Positions 31,101 to 39,668 are shown, counted from the first letter of the stretch. The stretch is 64,000 bases of DNA from Marinococcus halotolerans DSM 16375 (GCF_000420725.1 NZ_ATVM01000015.1:1-64000), one strand, 5' to 3'. Made by a program: numbers and translations. The notes: generated by a model from the letters alone, not told the origin.

Positions 31101-32069
31101 ATGAAGAAGCTCATTAATGGTGTGGATCAGATTGTTTCTGAAATGGTGGAGGGACTGGTGGCCGCTCATCCGGATAAGCTCCGCTTGATTGAAAACACAA
31201 ATGTCATCGTGCGGGCAGATGCCCCGGTGCAGGGCAAAGTAGCGCTGATCAGCGGCGGTGGCAGCGGGCACGAACCTGCCCACGCCGGATATGTCGGTGA
31301 AGGGCTCCTCGATGCGGCAGTAAGCGGGGAAGTATTCACCTCGCCGACACCCGACCAGGTGCTTGAAGCCATTAAAGCTGTCGACAGCGGTTCCGGAGTT
31401 CTGTTGATTGTAAAAAACTACAGCGGGGATGTCATGAATTTCGATATGGCCGCTGATCTTGCAGAAGCAGAAGATATTACAGTGAAGCAGGTCGTTATAC
31501 GGGACGATGTGGCAATTTCCAACCCGGATGACCGCCGCGGTGTAGCTGGAACGACGCTTGTGCATATGATTGCCGGTGCAGCAGCGGCTGAGGGAAAAAG
31601 CCTGGACGAGGTGGAAGCAATTGCCCAGGGAGTAGCTGATAATGTCCGCTCGATGGGAGTTTCCCTTTCACCGTGTACTGTGCCAGCCTCCGGCAAACCA
31701 GGATTCACCCTTGACGAGAACGAGATGGAAATCGGGACCGGCATTCACGGCGAACAGGGCGTGGAGCGGCGCGAACTGATGCAGGCAGACGCCGTTACGG
31801 AAGAACTGGTTCAGCACGTGCTCGATGATATGCACCTAAATGACGGGACCGACGTAGCTTTAATGATCAACGGACAGGGAGCGACGCCTTTAATGGAGCT
31901 GTATATTGTGGCAAGAAAGGCCATTCAGCTGTTGAAGGACCGCGGTATTCACGTAAAGAAAACCTTTGTAGGAGAATATATGACCTCACTTGAAATGACA
32001 GGGTGCTCGGTAACGATTTTAAATTTGGATGAGGAACGTAAACGGTTGCTACTATCCGGCAGGGAGTGA
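31101..32069 (+). CDS. dhaK: PTS-dependent dihydroxyacetone kinase, subunit DhaK
   Basis: Substrate-binding subunit of the kinase that turns dihydroxyacetone into its phosphate. The 322 residues contain SGGGSGHEPAHAGYVGEGLLDAA (51-73), the loop that surrounds the substrate, and GTGIHGEQG, in which His216 forms the covalent hemiaminal with dihydroxyacetone. KNYSGDVMNFDMAA is also typical. Acts with DhaL and DhaM, encoded directly downstream, in the cytoplasm; phosphate comes from the PTS rather than ATP. GAGGGAGGAAAAG precedes ATG. No DhaR or DhaS regulator is next to it. Confidence 0.95.
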   Translation: MKKLINGVDQIVSEMVEGLVAAHPDKLRLIENTNVIVRADAPVQGKVALISGGGSGHEPAHAGYVGEGLLDAAVSGEVFTSPTPDQVLEAIKAVDSGSGVLLIVKNYSGDVMNFDMAADLAEAEDITVKQVVIRDDVAISNPDDRRGVAGTTLVHMIAGAAAAEGKSLDEVEAIAQGVADNVRSMGVSLSPCTVPASGKPGFTLDENEMEIGTGIHGEQGVERRELMQADAVTEELVQHVLDDMHLNDGTDVALMINGQGATPLMELYIVARKAIQLLKDRGIHVKKTFVGEYMTSLEMTGCSVTILNLDEERKRLLLSGRE

Positions 32070-32076
32070 AACTTTC

Positions 32077-32697
32077 ATGGAACTAAGCGCAGCAGTAATG
32101 AAGCAGTGGGCACTACGAATTAATGAAAAAATGCAGGAGCATAAGGACAAGCTGTCCGAGCTTGACCAGGCCATTGGAGACGGAGACCACGGGCATAATA
32201 TGGCCCGGGGCTTTCGGGAAGTAGCCAATAAAGTGGAAGACGCTTCCTACGATGATATTGGCGCGATGTATAAAGACGTAGCTTCAACATTGATTTCAAA
32301 GGTGGGCGGAGCTTCGGGACCGCTGTACGGAACGGCATTTCTTAAAGCATCCAATGCATGGAAGGGAAGAGACATGCTCGACAGTGAAGCGTTCACTGAA
32401 GGCATCGAGGCAGCTGTCGGCGGTATCGAAACGAGAGGGAAGGCTTCCCTTGGGGACAAGACGATGCTCGACGTATGGATTCCTGTGCGCGATGAAATGA
32501 AAGAGCACGGCGCAGACGCAGAGAAGGCTGCCAAAACAGCTGAAAAAGAAGCAGAAGCCACCATCGATAAAGTCGCTAAAAAAGGAAGGGCTTCCTATTT
32601 AGGCGAGCGTTCAAAGGGTCATATGGACCCCGGAGCCTTTTCATCGCAGCTCGTTTTTGAAGCATTGGCAGAAGTGTACAAAGAGGAGGCCTCTTAA
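32077..32697 (+). CDS. dhaL: PTS-dependent dihydroxyacetone kinase, subunit DhaL
   Basis: Nucleotide-bearing subunit: it keeps a bound ADP that is rephosphorylated by DhaM and passes the phosphate to the substrate held by DhaK. In 206 residues the Mg-ADP site DQAIGDGDHGHNMARG is plain (Asp30, Asp35, Asp37), followed by KVGGASGPLYGT (ADP loop) and LGDKTMLD. Start: ATG at 32077 after GGGAGTGAA; earlier in-frame codons overlap the end of dhaK. It overlaps dhaM by one base (stop TAA and start ATG share the A), indicating translational coupling. Confidence 0.95.
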   Translation: MELSAAVMKQWALRINEKMQEHKDKLSELDQAIGDGDHGHNMARGFREVANKVEDASYDDIGAMYKDVASTLISKVGGASGPLYGTAFLKASNAWKGRDMLDSEAFTEGIEAAVGGIETRGKASLGDKTMLDVWIPVRDEMKEHGADAEKAAKTAEKEAEATIDKVAKKGRASYLGERSKGHMDPGAFSSQLVFEALAEVYKEEAS

Positions 32698-33098
32698 TGG
32701 CTAAAGTCAGCATTATCGTTATTTCCCACAGCAAAGAGCTCGCTGACGGCATCGTGGATCTTGTATCTCAGACGAAGCAGGAGGACGTTGCCATTGCCGC
32801 AGCCGGCGGGACCGAAGAAGGAGAAATTGGCACGAGCGTTGACCGGATTACCGGGGCTGTAGAATCGGTGACGACGGAAGAAGGCGTACTGCTTCTGTTT
32901 GACATCGGCAGTGCATTAATGAATGCGGAAATGGCTCTTGAAATGCTTCCGGAGCTTGAAGGCCGTATTACAATAGCTGACGCCCCGCTTGTGGAAGGAG
33001 CGTATATCGCTGCGGTTGAAGCCGGCATGGGAAAAACGCTCGAAGAAGTAAAAAAAGCAGCAGAATCGGCGAAGGAATGGAAAAAAATCGAGGATTAA
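32697..33098 (+). CDS. dhaM: PTS-dependent dihydroxyacetone kinase, subunit DhaM
   Basis: Phosphocarrier subunit with a mannose-type EIIA fold, 133 residues, the short form found in Firmicutes (no HPr or EI domains fused). His11, in VISHSKELADGI, is the expected phosphorylation site, charged by HPr. GTEEGEIGTSVDRI and LLFDIGSALMNAEMAL are conserved parts of the family. It completes the dhaKLM operon and is followed by a terminator. Confidence 0.94.
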   Translation: MAKVSIIVISHSKELADGIVDLVSQTKQEDVAIAAAGGTEEGEIGTSVDRITGAVESVTTEEGVLLLFDIGSALMNAEMALEMLPELEGRITIADAPLVEGAYIAAVEAGMGKTLEEVKKAAESAKEWKKIED

Positions 33099-33103
33099 TA
33101 AAT

Positions 33104-33138
33104 AAACCCTGCAGCCGTATGTTCGGCTGCAGGGTTTT
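33104..33138 (+). terminator. Terminator of dhaKLM
   Basis: AACCCTGCAGCCG pairs with CGGCTGCAGGGTT and is followed by T. Confidence 0.88.
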
Positions 33139-33196
33139 CGCTGATATACAGTTCTGCACAAAAAGCTGAAATGACCGGGTCCCTTAGTGTTCCAGC

Positions 33197-34468
33197 TTAT
33201 GAGCTGGTTTTTGGTTTTGCATTTTTATAATAGGAATCCTGAGATGATTTTTCTTTTTCGGCAGAAGGTGTTTTCGACGCTCGCGCGAGCAGCACGTAGC
33301 TGAGCACTGCTGCAGCGTCTGCTCCAAAAATCACTATTCCCATCGGCACCGCTGTATGCTCTCCGGCAATGCCGACCAGCGGGGCTGAAGCCGCACCGAA
33401 TAAAAATGGAAGCAGCCCGATTAAAGCAGCAGCGCTGCCGGCACGGTGGCCCTGTTCTTCCATCGCCAGAGAGAACGAAGCCGTATTTACAAGCCCAAGG
33501 CTTGAAACGACGAAAAACATCGGAATGACGATAGCAGCAAGCGGGGCCTGGATCAAGGTCATGGTTAACAGGACGGAGCTTGAAACAAGGGTCAGCCCGA
33601 GCCCAAAAGTGAGTAATTTTCGTTCCGGCACAATACCGGCTAGCCGGCCGGTTGTCTGGGAGCCGATAATAATACCAATCCCGTTAAGTGCGAATAAAAA
33701 GCCGAAAGTTTGCGGTGAAGCTCCGTAAATGCCTTGATACACAAATGGTGTGCCGGAAACGTAAGCAAAAATACCGGCCATTTTTAACCCCTGGGCGAGA
33801 GCGAAGCCCATAAACGAACGGTCCTTCAATAAGCTGCCAAAGGTACGTACTGTTTCTTTTATATCGCTGTCTGAACGGTTTGTTTCCGGGAGGGTTTCCG
33901 GAAGCAGGGATAAAACAATAATAAAGATAATGATTCCTATCGCACTTAGTACGGCAAAGACGCCGTTCCATGTCGTGAAGTTAAGAATGGCTCCGCCAAG
34001 CACTGGAGCAAGTATCGGTGCAAGGCCGTTTACGAGCATTAACAGGGAAAAGAACTTTGTCAGTTCTTTTCCGGAATACATGTCCCGGACAATTGCCCGG
34101 GAAATAACGATGCCGGCCGAAGCTGAAAATCCCTGCAGGAAACGGCAGGCAATCAGAATCCAGATGGTTGGGGCAAATATACATAAAATAGAAGCTGCTA
34201 TATAAATAAATAAGAAAATAGATAAAGGTCCTTTTCTTCCGTTTACATCACTCATAGGACCTACGATTAATTGGCCAAAGGCGAGGCCGAGCAGGCAGGC
34301 TGTTAAACTGAGCTGTACAAGCGATGCGCTCGTATCAAGGTCCTGTGCTATAGAAGGAAAACTGGGTAAATACATGTCAATAGTTAAAGCGCCAAATGCA
34401 GCCAGTGAGCCCAGCAGAATAGCCAGGCCGATCCGTTTTTTAGACGATACCGCCTGTGTGGAACTCAT
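33197..34468 (-). CDS. Bcr/CflA family multidrug efflux MFS transporter
   Basis: Proton-driven drug exporter with twelve helices, 423 residues. The N-terminal TIDMYLPSFPSIAQDLDTS (about 29-47) is the DHA1 Bcr/CflA mark; LGLAFGQLIVGPMSDVNGRKGPL gives MFS motif A in loop 2-3, and RFLQGFSASAGIVISRAIVRDMY the helix-4/5 motif. The C-terminus is a charged cytoplasmic tail. It is a single gene. The drugs exported cannot be deduced. Confidence 0.9.
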   Translation of the reverse strand: MSSTQAVSSKKRIGLAILLGSLAAFGALTIDMYLPSFPSIAQDLDTSASLVQLSLTACLLGLAFGQLIVGPMSDVNGRKGPLSIFLFIYIAASILCIFAPTIWILIACRFLQGFSASAGIVISRAIVRDMYSGKELTKFFSLLMLVNGLAPILAPVLGGAILNFTTWNGVFAVLSAIGIIIFIIVLSLLPETLPETNRSDSDIKETVRTFGSLLKDRSFMGFALAQGLKMAGIFAYVSGTPFVYQGIYGASPQTFGFLFALNGIGIIIGSQTTGRLAGIVPERKLLTFGLGLTLVSSSVLLTMTLIQAPLAAIVIPMFFVVSSLGLVNTASFSLAMEEQGHRAGSAAALIGLLPFLFGAASAPLVGIAGEHTAVPMGIVIFGADAAAVLSYVLLARASKTPSAEKEKSSQDSYYKNAKPKTSS

Positions 34469-34574
34469 GATAAAATCTACTCCCTTGTTATAAAATATGT
34501 ATTACGGGACACATCTGTTTTTTGCACACAAGAGAGAATTTTATCACAGAGCATATAAAAAGAAAAGCCCGTTT

Positions 34575-34883
34575 TTAAGACGGACTTTTCCTGGTTTTTG
34601 CTTCCATTGCAGCAAACAGCAGATGCCAGCACTCTGCAGCAAGAGCGAAAAAGAGAATAATAAGCGCTCCGGCCCATTCCTGAAAAAAAGCGACAGCAAT
34701 AATTGCGTACCAAGAGCATCGGAGCAAATGCTGAAGCGGGGGCATCCATAAAAAGCACAGGGGCCGAAGGAGAAGAAAAAAGGCAAAGCTGAACAGGAAA
34801 AATACATATTCCTGGGTCAATTCTACGGCGAATACAGCACTTAATCCCTCATTTACTAAGGAAAAAAAGGAAAGATTCATCAC
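34575..34883 (-). CDS. Small membrane protein, paralogue of the one at 35899
   Basis: Unknown 102-residue protein with about three hydrophobic segments. From about residue 30 to 95 it aligns with the product of the gene at 35899: here FFLLLRPLCFLWMP, there LYLLLRPIFFLWKP, then a shared WYA, QE and AA(A/V)E pattern. Start GTG at 34883 has GAGGAG, overlapping the stop of the oxidoreductase gene, 9 bases upstream; the next codon, ATG, is also possible. It is the last gene of a three-gene minus-strand set. No function can be assigned. Confidence 0.65.
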   Translation of the reverse strand: MMNLSFFSLVNEGLSAVFAVELTQEYVFFLFSFAFFLLLRPLCFLWMPPLQHLLRCSWYAIIAVAFFQEWAGALIILFFALAAECWHLLFAAMEAKTRKSPS

Positions 34884-34889
34884 CTTCCG

Positions 34890-35867
34890 CTACTCCTCGG
34901 TATCTGCAGGAAAGTAGACGCCGATCTGGGCACGTATTTCATCAAGCACCTGCAGCACTTGAATAGAGCGTTCGATAGGAATGTGCCGCACGTCTTCCCC
35001 GCTGCAAAGCTGAATAAAGGCCTGTATTTCGTGAGCCATGGAATCTTCCTGGTTGTTTTCCCAAAGAACAGTCGTTTCACCTTTTTTTGTAAGGGTCACC
35101 CGGTGCATATGGTTAATATGATCGATGGTGATCGTTCCGTCTTCCCCCTGCAGCTCCACCGGCTGGGTGGAAGCAGAAATTTTTGAATAGCTGACGACAG
35201 CCTGGGCTTCCGGATAGCCGAGTAGCGCAGCGGCCTGGCCATCGGCCCCGGTTTCAAGCAGATAGCCATGCGCTTGTACCGTGTGCGGCATGCCGAGAAG
35301 TTCAAGGGCGGGATGGAGACAGTAAATGCCAATGTCCATCGATGCCCCGTTGGAAAGCTCCGGCTTAAAGGCATTGAGCACGGTCCCTTCGCGGTAGGCA
35401 TCGTAGCGACTCGAATACTGGCAGTAGGAAATCGATGCCCGGCGGAGTTTTCCGATTTCGTCAAGGTGGTTCGAAACAGTCTCCCAGGCCGGGAAGTACA
35501 TATTTTTGATCGCTTCCATAATGGTGACACCGTATTCTGAAGCAGCGGCAAGAAGCCGCTTTGCTTCTTCTGCATTAGAACACATCGGCTTTTCACAAAT
35601 GATGTGCTTGCCGTGCTGAATCCCGGCCATAGCTATGGAAAAGTGATGCCTCGTAGGGCTTGCAATATACAGTGCTTCAACATTTGTATCCCGGCAAAGC
35701 TGTTCTAAATCATCGTAGGCCGAAGCCGCGTCGTACTGATCCGCGAGTGTTTGGGCACGCTCAATATTCCGGGAATAAACAGCCTGCAGCTGAAAGTCAT
35801 CAAGCGAACTGCCGGCCTGAATGAAGGCTTCGGTGATCCAGTTTGTTCCCACAGTGGCAAAATTCAT
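34890..35867 (-). CDS. Gfo/Idh/MocA family oxidoreductase
   Basis: NAD(P)-dependent sugar or polyol dehydrogenase-like enzyme, 325 residues. The N-terminal Rossmann part starts MNFATVGTNWITEAFI (a slightly degenerate GxGxxG) and includes ALYIASPTRHHF; the catalytic Lys is in HIICEKPM (about 88-95). The C-terminal alpha/beta domain contains NGASMDIGIYCLHPALELLG, the usual active-site helix of this family. It is flanked on both sides, in the same direction, by genes for two related small membrane proteins. Substrate is unknown. Confidence 0.87.
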   Translation of the reverse strand: MNFATVGTNWITEAFIQAGSSLDDFQLQAVYSRNIERAQTLADQYDAASAYDDLEQLCRDTNVEALYIASPTRHHFSIAMAGIQHGKHIICEKPMCSNAEEAKRLLAAASEYGVTIMEAIKNMYFPAWETVSNHLDEIGKLRRASISYCQYSSRYDAYREGTVLNAFKPELSNGASMDIGIYCLHPALELLGMPHTVQAHGYLLETGADGQAAALLGYPEAQAVVSYSKISASTQPVELQGEDGTITIDHINHMHRVTLTKKGETTVLWENNQEDSMAHEIQAFIQLCSGEDVRHIPIERSIQVLQVLDEIRAQIGVYFPADTEE

Positions 35868-35898
35868 TATGTAAAACCTCCTTAAATATCAGCTGCTC

Positions 35899-36261
35899 CT
35901 AAGAGCTTCCTTTTCTTTTCCGGCTCGTCCGTGTTTTCGCTTCCGCCTTTGGGATGGAAGCCCGCCGTTTTCGCTCCTCAAAGAAGAGAAAAAACTGATC
36001 GTATGCCTCCACAGCAGCTGCAAAGCCAAGAATGAAGAAAATGGATCCGGCCTCCTGCAGCAGAACATAACCGAGGGCCGCGTACCACAGCATTTTTAGC
36101 AGCCGGGCAGCAGCCGGTTTCCATAAAAAGAAGATGGGACGCAGTAAAAGATACAGTAAAATAGCCAGCACAAATACAGCGATATTTTCTCCGAAGGTTC
36201 CCGGCACCCGGGAAATAATCTGATCGATGATTTGTCCGAATTCTGCTAAACGTTCTTCCAT
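35899..36261 (-). CDS. Small membrane protein, paralogue of the one at 34575
   Basis: Unknown 120-residue protein. Two or three hydrophobic stretches (about 27-47, LYLLLRPIFFLWKP core, and 58-85) are followed by a basic C-terminal tail (EERKRRASIPKAEAKTRTSRKRKG). Its central region is related to the product of the gene at 34575, so the oxidoreductase gene lies between two copies of one family. Start: ATG at 36261 follows AAGGAG with 9-base spacing; the longer reading from 36330 lacks a site. Confidence 0.65.
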   Translation of the reverse strand: MEERLAEFGQIIDQIISRVPGTFGENIAVFVLAILLYLLLRPIFFLWKPAAARLLKMLWYAALGYVLLQEAGSIFFILGFAAAVEAYDQFFLFFEERKRRASIPKAEAKTRTSRKRKGSS

Positions 36262-36364
36262 TAGCTGCAGCTCCTTTGAGTGATGTAGATACAAATATTC
36301 ATAATTGTATCGTAGCGGTTTTAGACTCAAATGAACAGCCTTGAATCAAAAAAGTACAAATGAT

Positions 36365-36397
36365 AAAAGCTCCCTTCCTGAAAAAGAAGAGAGCGTG
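36365..36397 (-). terminator. Terminator of M42 peptidase gene
   Basis: On the minus strand GCTCTCTTC pairs with GAAGGGAGC (one G-T pair) and TTTTA follows, 25 bases after the stop. Confidence 0.6.
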
Positions 36398-36421
36398 AAG
36401 TACAAGATATATAAAAGTAGA

Positions 36422-37480
36422 TTACGGACGAACAGGCCGCAAATCTTCATTTTCCTGCAGAGAACCAATGTATTCGACCAACAGTTCGATAACATTTTCG
36501 ATATCGTCCATGCTGGCTGTCTCTACGGGAGCGTGCATGTACCGTAGTGGAAGAGAAACGTTGACGCTTGGAACGCCGTTTCCGGCGAGCCGCAGCCGGT
36601 CGGCATCAGTGCCGGTCACCCTCGGGGTGAGCTCGTACTGTACGGAGAGGCCGGCCTTTTTAGCCGCCTGCTCCAGTCCTTTATTGGCTGTCGGGTGGAT
36701 CGGAGCTCCCTTGGCGAGGACGGGACCGCCGCCGAGCGTCACTTCTGTTTCCTGATTTGGATTGGACCCGGGATAATCATATGCAAACGTAACGTCCAGG
36801 GCAATTGCTAAATCCGGACGGAGACCTGCACCGGCAAAATGAGCCCCGCCCATATTTGTTTCTTCGTTAACCGTGCTCACGCCGTAGACCCCCACTGCCG
36901 GACGTTTGTCCTGCAGCCGGCGAAGCACTTCTGCAGTAATAAAGGCCCCTGTCCGGTTGTCGAGCCCGCGTCCGCTAAAACGGTCGTTTAGGAGCTTTTC
37001 GGGAGTGCGGTCGTAAACTCCGGCATCACCGACGGAAAGGTACTTTTCCATTTCTTCTTTGTTTTTAGCCCCAAAATCTATGTACAAATCAGAAAAAGCG
37101 AAGTCTTTTTTACTGCCGCCCTTGTGTTCTGCATTAACGCCCGTTACGCCGGTGATAGGGCCCTTCCTGCCCTGAAATGTCACTTTCATCCCCAGGGCGG
37201 GCGCCTGGCTGATGCCGCCGAGCTTTTCCACTCGCACGAAGCCGCTGCTGTCGATAGATTTTACAAGAAAACCGATTTCGTCGCAGTGGCCGGCTAAAAG
37301 GACGTGAAACGAGGCCTCCGGGTTGATGACACCCCAGGCATTGCCTATCGTATCTGTTTGAACTTCATCCGCATACGAAGAGACGTACTGAAGCCACTTG
37401 CGCTGAATAGCCATTTCGTGTCCGGAGGGAGAGGGTGTTTGGAGTAGATCGTATAAAAACTGTTCAGATGATTCTTTCAT
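36422..37480 (-). CDS. M42 family metallopeptidase (glutamyl/tetrahedral aminopeptidase type)
   Basis: Cytoplasmic dimetal aminopeptidase of 352 residues that trims peptides; relatives form large tetrahedral assemblies. The metal and catalytic residues appear in order: LLAGHCDEIGF (His and Asp), GRGLDNRTGAF (bridging Asp), STVNEETNMGGAHFA (Glu pair), ALDVTFAYDYPG (Asp), and the final His in LRYMHAPVET. LLQTPSPSGHE at the N-terminus is also a family mark. Start: ATG at 37480 after AAGGAGG; the upstream ATG at 37504 overlaps that site. Confidence 0.9.
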   Translation of the reverse strand: MKESSEQFLYDLLQTPSPSGHEMAIQRKWLQYVSSYADEVQTDTIGNAWGVINPEASFHVLLAGHCDEIGFLVKSIDSSGFVRVEKLGGISQAPALGMKVTFQGRKGPITGVTGVNAEHKGGSKKDFAFSDLYIDFGAKNKEEMEKYLSVGDAGVYDRTPEKLLNDRFSGRGLDNRTGAFITAEVLRRLQDKRPAVGVYGVSTVNEETNMGGAHFAGAGLRPDLAIALDVTFAYDYPGSNPNQETEVTLGGGPVLAKGAPIHPTANKGLEQAAKKAGLSVQYELTPRVTGTDADRLRLAGNGVPSVNVSLPLRYMHAPVETASMDDIENVIELLVEYIGSLQENEDLRPVRP

Positions 37481-37565
37481 GAGTTTTCCTCCTTGGAAGT
37501 ACAATTTATTACAGCATCCCGTTTTTTCTCTTTGCCGTCAACTCTTGTTTCTGAAGCAGCCGGGA

Positions 37566-38798
37566 CTACTTGTAGTGGCCCCCGATTTTTTCTGCCCGCA
37601 CAAGAGCCTGCCCGCCGGGAAGGAGCGATGAGGCCTGGAGTACAGCTGCCGGGCCGTACCGGTCTTTAAGGGCGTCGATCGTTTTGTTTAAATCTTCGCG
37701 GTGCTCTTTTTCGGAAAACAAATCCAGCTGTACAAATTGATCGCTTTCAAGCTGCTGCAGGCTGACACTCAGTCCCCGGACTGGATAGTATGTCCAATGT
37801 TTACGAAACAGGGAGGCAGCGGCCCTGTAGATAGCTTTGCCGTCGTTAACCGGTTCAGCCTGGGCCGCTTGTCGGTGAAAATGAAGAGAATTCCCGTTGT
37901 CATGACCCTCGGCTCCTACGGTAACTGTCCAGCCGCTGCAGCCTTCCCTCCTGGTGCGGCGTCCAACCTCTTCACTCAGCTCGCGAAGCACGACGCTGAT
38001 ATCATCCCAGCTCGAGTAATCACGTGGAAGGGTCATATGGTGGCCGACAGCCTTTCGGTGCGTGTGAGTGCCGGGAGTGACAGGGGAAGGGTCAATGCCG
38101 TGCGCTGTCTGCCAGAGAAGCTCTCCGTTCAGCCCAAAACGGTGCCGAAGCTCTTCCACAGGATAGGCAGCGAGGTGGCCGGCTTTTCGAATCCCCATCT
38201 GGCGCAGGTGTTTTTCCATCCGGCGCCCGACCCCGAACAGATGATTCACCGGGAGAGGCCAAAGTGTTGAAGCCAGCTGTTCCTGCTTCAGGGTGAAAAT
38301 CCCATTAGAGGATTTTTTGGCAAAATGGTCACAGGCCATTTTGGCTAGCACCTTGGTCGCTCCGATGCCGGTGCGGGGATAGACGCCAAACGCCCGGAGG
38401 AGGTGACGGTTGATGAATAAAGCCGCCTGTTCGGGTGTAGAAGCTGTATGCTTGTATGTATGCGTCATGTCCGCAAAAAGCTCGTCCACGCTGTACGGTT
38501 CTATTTTATCTGTGTAAGCTTCAAGCGCCGTCGCAATTTGCACAGAAATTTTTAAATACAGCTCCATGCGCGGAGGGATAATCACGAGCCCTGGGCACTT
38601 TTGCTGCGCTTCTCTGATGGTTTCGGCTGTTTTCACTCCTTCACGTTTAGCAACAGGACAGGCAGCCAGGATCACACCGCTCCGGATGGACGGGTCTCCG
38701 GCTACGGCTGTCGGTTTATGCTGCAGGCCGGAATAATACAGTTTTTCAACATTGGCATAAAACGACTGCATGTCGATAAGAAAAATAATCCGCTCCAC
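37566..38798 (-). CDS. Y-family DNA polymerase (translesion)
   Basis: Damage-tolerant polymerase of 410 residues. Catalytic acidic residues lie in FLIDMQSFYANVE (Asp9) and IEPYSVDELFAD (Asp-Glu). The thumb helix-hairpin-helix region PVNHLFGVGRRMEKHLRQMGI and a little-finger domain follow. QLDLF near 372-376 matches the beta-clamp-binding pattern. The length suits Pol IV, Bacillus PolY2/YqjW and UvrX; the exact branch is unclear. Start GTG has AAGGAGG nine bases upstream. A LexA box at 38867 indicates SOS induction. Confidence 0.88.
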   Translation of the reverse strand: MERIIFLIDMQSFYANVEKLYYSGLQHKPTAVAGDPSIRSGVILAACPVAKREGVKTAETIREAQQKCPGLVIIPPRMELYLKISVQIATALEAYTDKIEPYSVDELFADMTHTYKHTASTPEQAALFINRHLLRAFGVYPRTGIGATKVLAKMACDHFAKKSSNGIFTLKQEQLASTLWPLPVNHLFGVGRRMEKHLRQMGIRKAGHLAAYPVEELRHRFGLNGELLWQTAHGIDPSPVTPGTHTHRKAVGHHMTLPRDYSSWDDISVVLRELSEEVGRRTRREGCSGWTVTVGAEGHDNGNSLHFHRQAAQAEPVNDGKAIYRAAASLFRKHWTYYPVRGLSVSLQQLESDQFVQLDLFSEKEHREDLNKTIDALKDRYGPAAVLQASSLLPGGQALVRAEKIGGHYK

Positions 38799-38866
38799 GG
38801 CCCATCCTCCTTCGGTAAAACAGTTGCTTCTTTCTATAGAGTATACCTCAAAATAAATATTTTAAA

Positions 38867-38880
38867 CGAACAAATGTTCT
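38867..38880. promoter_or_regulatory. LexA (SOS) box
   Basis: CGAACAAATGTTCT fits the Bacillus LexA consensus CGAAC-N4-GTTCG with only the last base different. It lies 68 bases upstream of the Y-family polymerase start. Confidence 0.85.
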
Positions 38881-38890
38881 TATTTTGGGT

Positions 38891-38925
38891 AAAAAACTGA
38901 GCCCTGGTCCAGGGCCCGGCTTTTG
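38891..38925 (-). terminator. Terminator of MarR gene
   Basis: On the minus strand GCCCTGG-ACC-AGGGC is followed by TCAGTTTTTT. It ends within the SOS promoter region of the next gene. Confidence 0.7.
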
Positions 38926-38927
38926 CA

Positions 38928-39386
38928 TTAGGAAGAAGGGAGACCCCTTTTTTGTACGAGGGTGTTATTGAAACGCTCAAGCAGCTGGGCAAATTGATCG
39001 CGCTCTTCCTTGTCCCAGTCGGCCAGCAGGCTGGCGTACATATGAATCCGTTCCTGCTTCAGCGTATTAATCGCCTCGATTCCTTCGTTTGTAATAAAAA
39101 TCTGGTTGACCCGTTTATCGTGATGATCCGGCCGGCGGGATACAAGGCCTTTTTTCTCCAGGGAGTGGATCTGGCGGCTGAGTGTTGAGATATCGAGGAG
39201 AAAATGATCAGCGAGTTCACGTGCAGAACGGGGGCTCTGCTGGTGCAGCACCTGAAGGATTAAATAAGCGGAACGATCCAGGCTGTTTGCCTGGCTGTCA
39301 AGCGTACGTTTAAAATCCGCCCGTCGCATTAACGTGACCACGCCAGTTTCAATTAGTTCGAGCATTTCCTTATCATGTTCGTTCAT
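38928..39386 (-). CDS. MarR family transcriptional regulator
   Basis: Winged-helix repressor of 152 residues, typical MarR length. The recognition region SARELADHFLLDISTLSRQIHSLEKKGLVSRRPDHHDKRVNQIFIT (about 53-98) includes the DKR wing signature; long dimerisation helices are at both ends. No Cys for redox sensing is present. GGAGGGGCCCCG precedes ATG. The target is not clear: the neighbouring gene downstream is the polymerase, which has its own LexA box, so MarR more likely controls itself or a distant locus. Confidence 0.87.
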   Translation of the reverse strand: MNEHDKEMLELIETGVVTLMRRADFKRTLDSQANSLDRSAYLILQVLHQQSPRSARELADHFLLDISTLSRQIHSLEKKGLVSRRPDHHDKRVNQIFITNEGIEAINTLKQERIHMYASLLADWDKEERDQFAQLLERFNNTLVQKRGLPSS

Positions 39387-39500
39387 CGGGGCCCCTCCAA
39401 TTCCAATCGGTCTTTTTCTCTATTGTAATATAGATCAGGATCGAAAAAAGAGATAAGCGTAAAACGATATATATAAAACGAAAATAACATACGTTCTTTC

Positions 39501-39668
39501 CTAGTCGGCTCGCTGCATAGCCCTTCTTTCAGCGTATTCGAGGCATTTTTCGCAGACAAATACTTTTTCATTCTGTTTTGTAAAGTATGGGCGCATATAG
39601 GACGTTTTTGATCTGCAGTAGTAGCAGTGCTTTGAGAAAGAGAGGCTTCTTATCCATTGCTTCAGCAA
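39501..39668 (-). CDS. 55-residue protein with two CxxC motifs (zinc-finger-like)
   Basis: A short minus-strand gene of 55 codons. After an N-terminal basic part (LKQWIRSLSF) it has CYYC (15-18) and CEKC (39-42), spaced like a zinc ribbon, and ends EYAERRAMQRAD. The start is TTG at 39668, eight bases after AAAGGAGG (39677-39684); a second in-frame TTG three bases upstream is less well spaced. I do not recognise the family. The strong ribosome-binding site and paired Cys argue that it is real. It is unrelated to the plus-strand reading in the same place. Confidence 0.68.
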   Translation of the reverse strand: MLKQWIRSLSFSKHCYYCRSKTSYMRPYFTKQNEKVFVCEKCLEYAERRAMQRAD

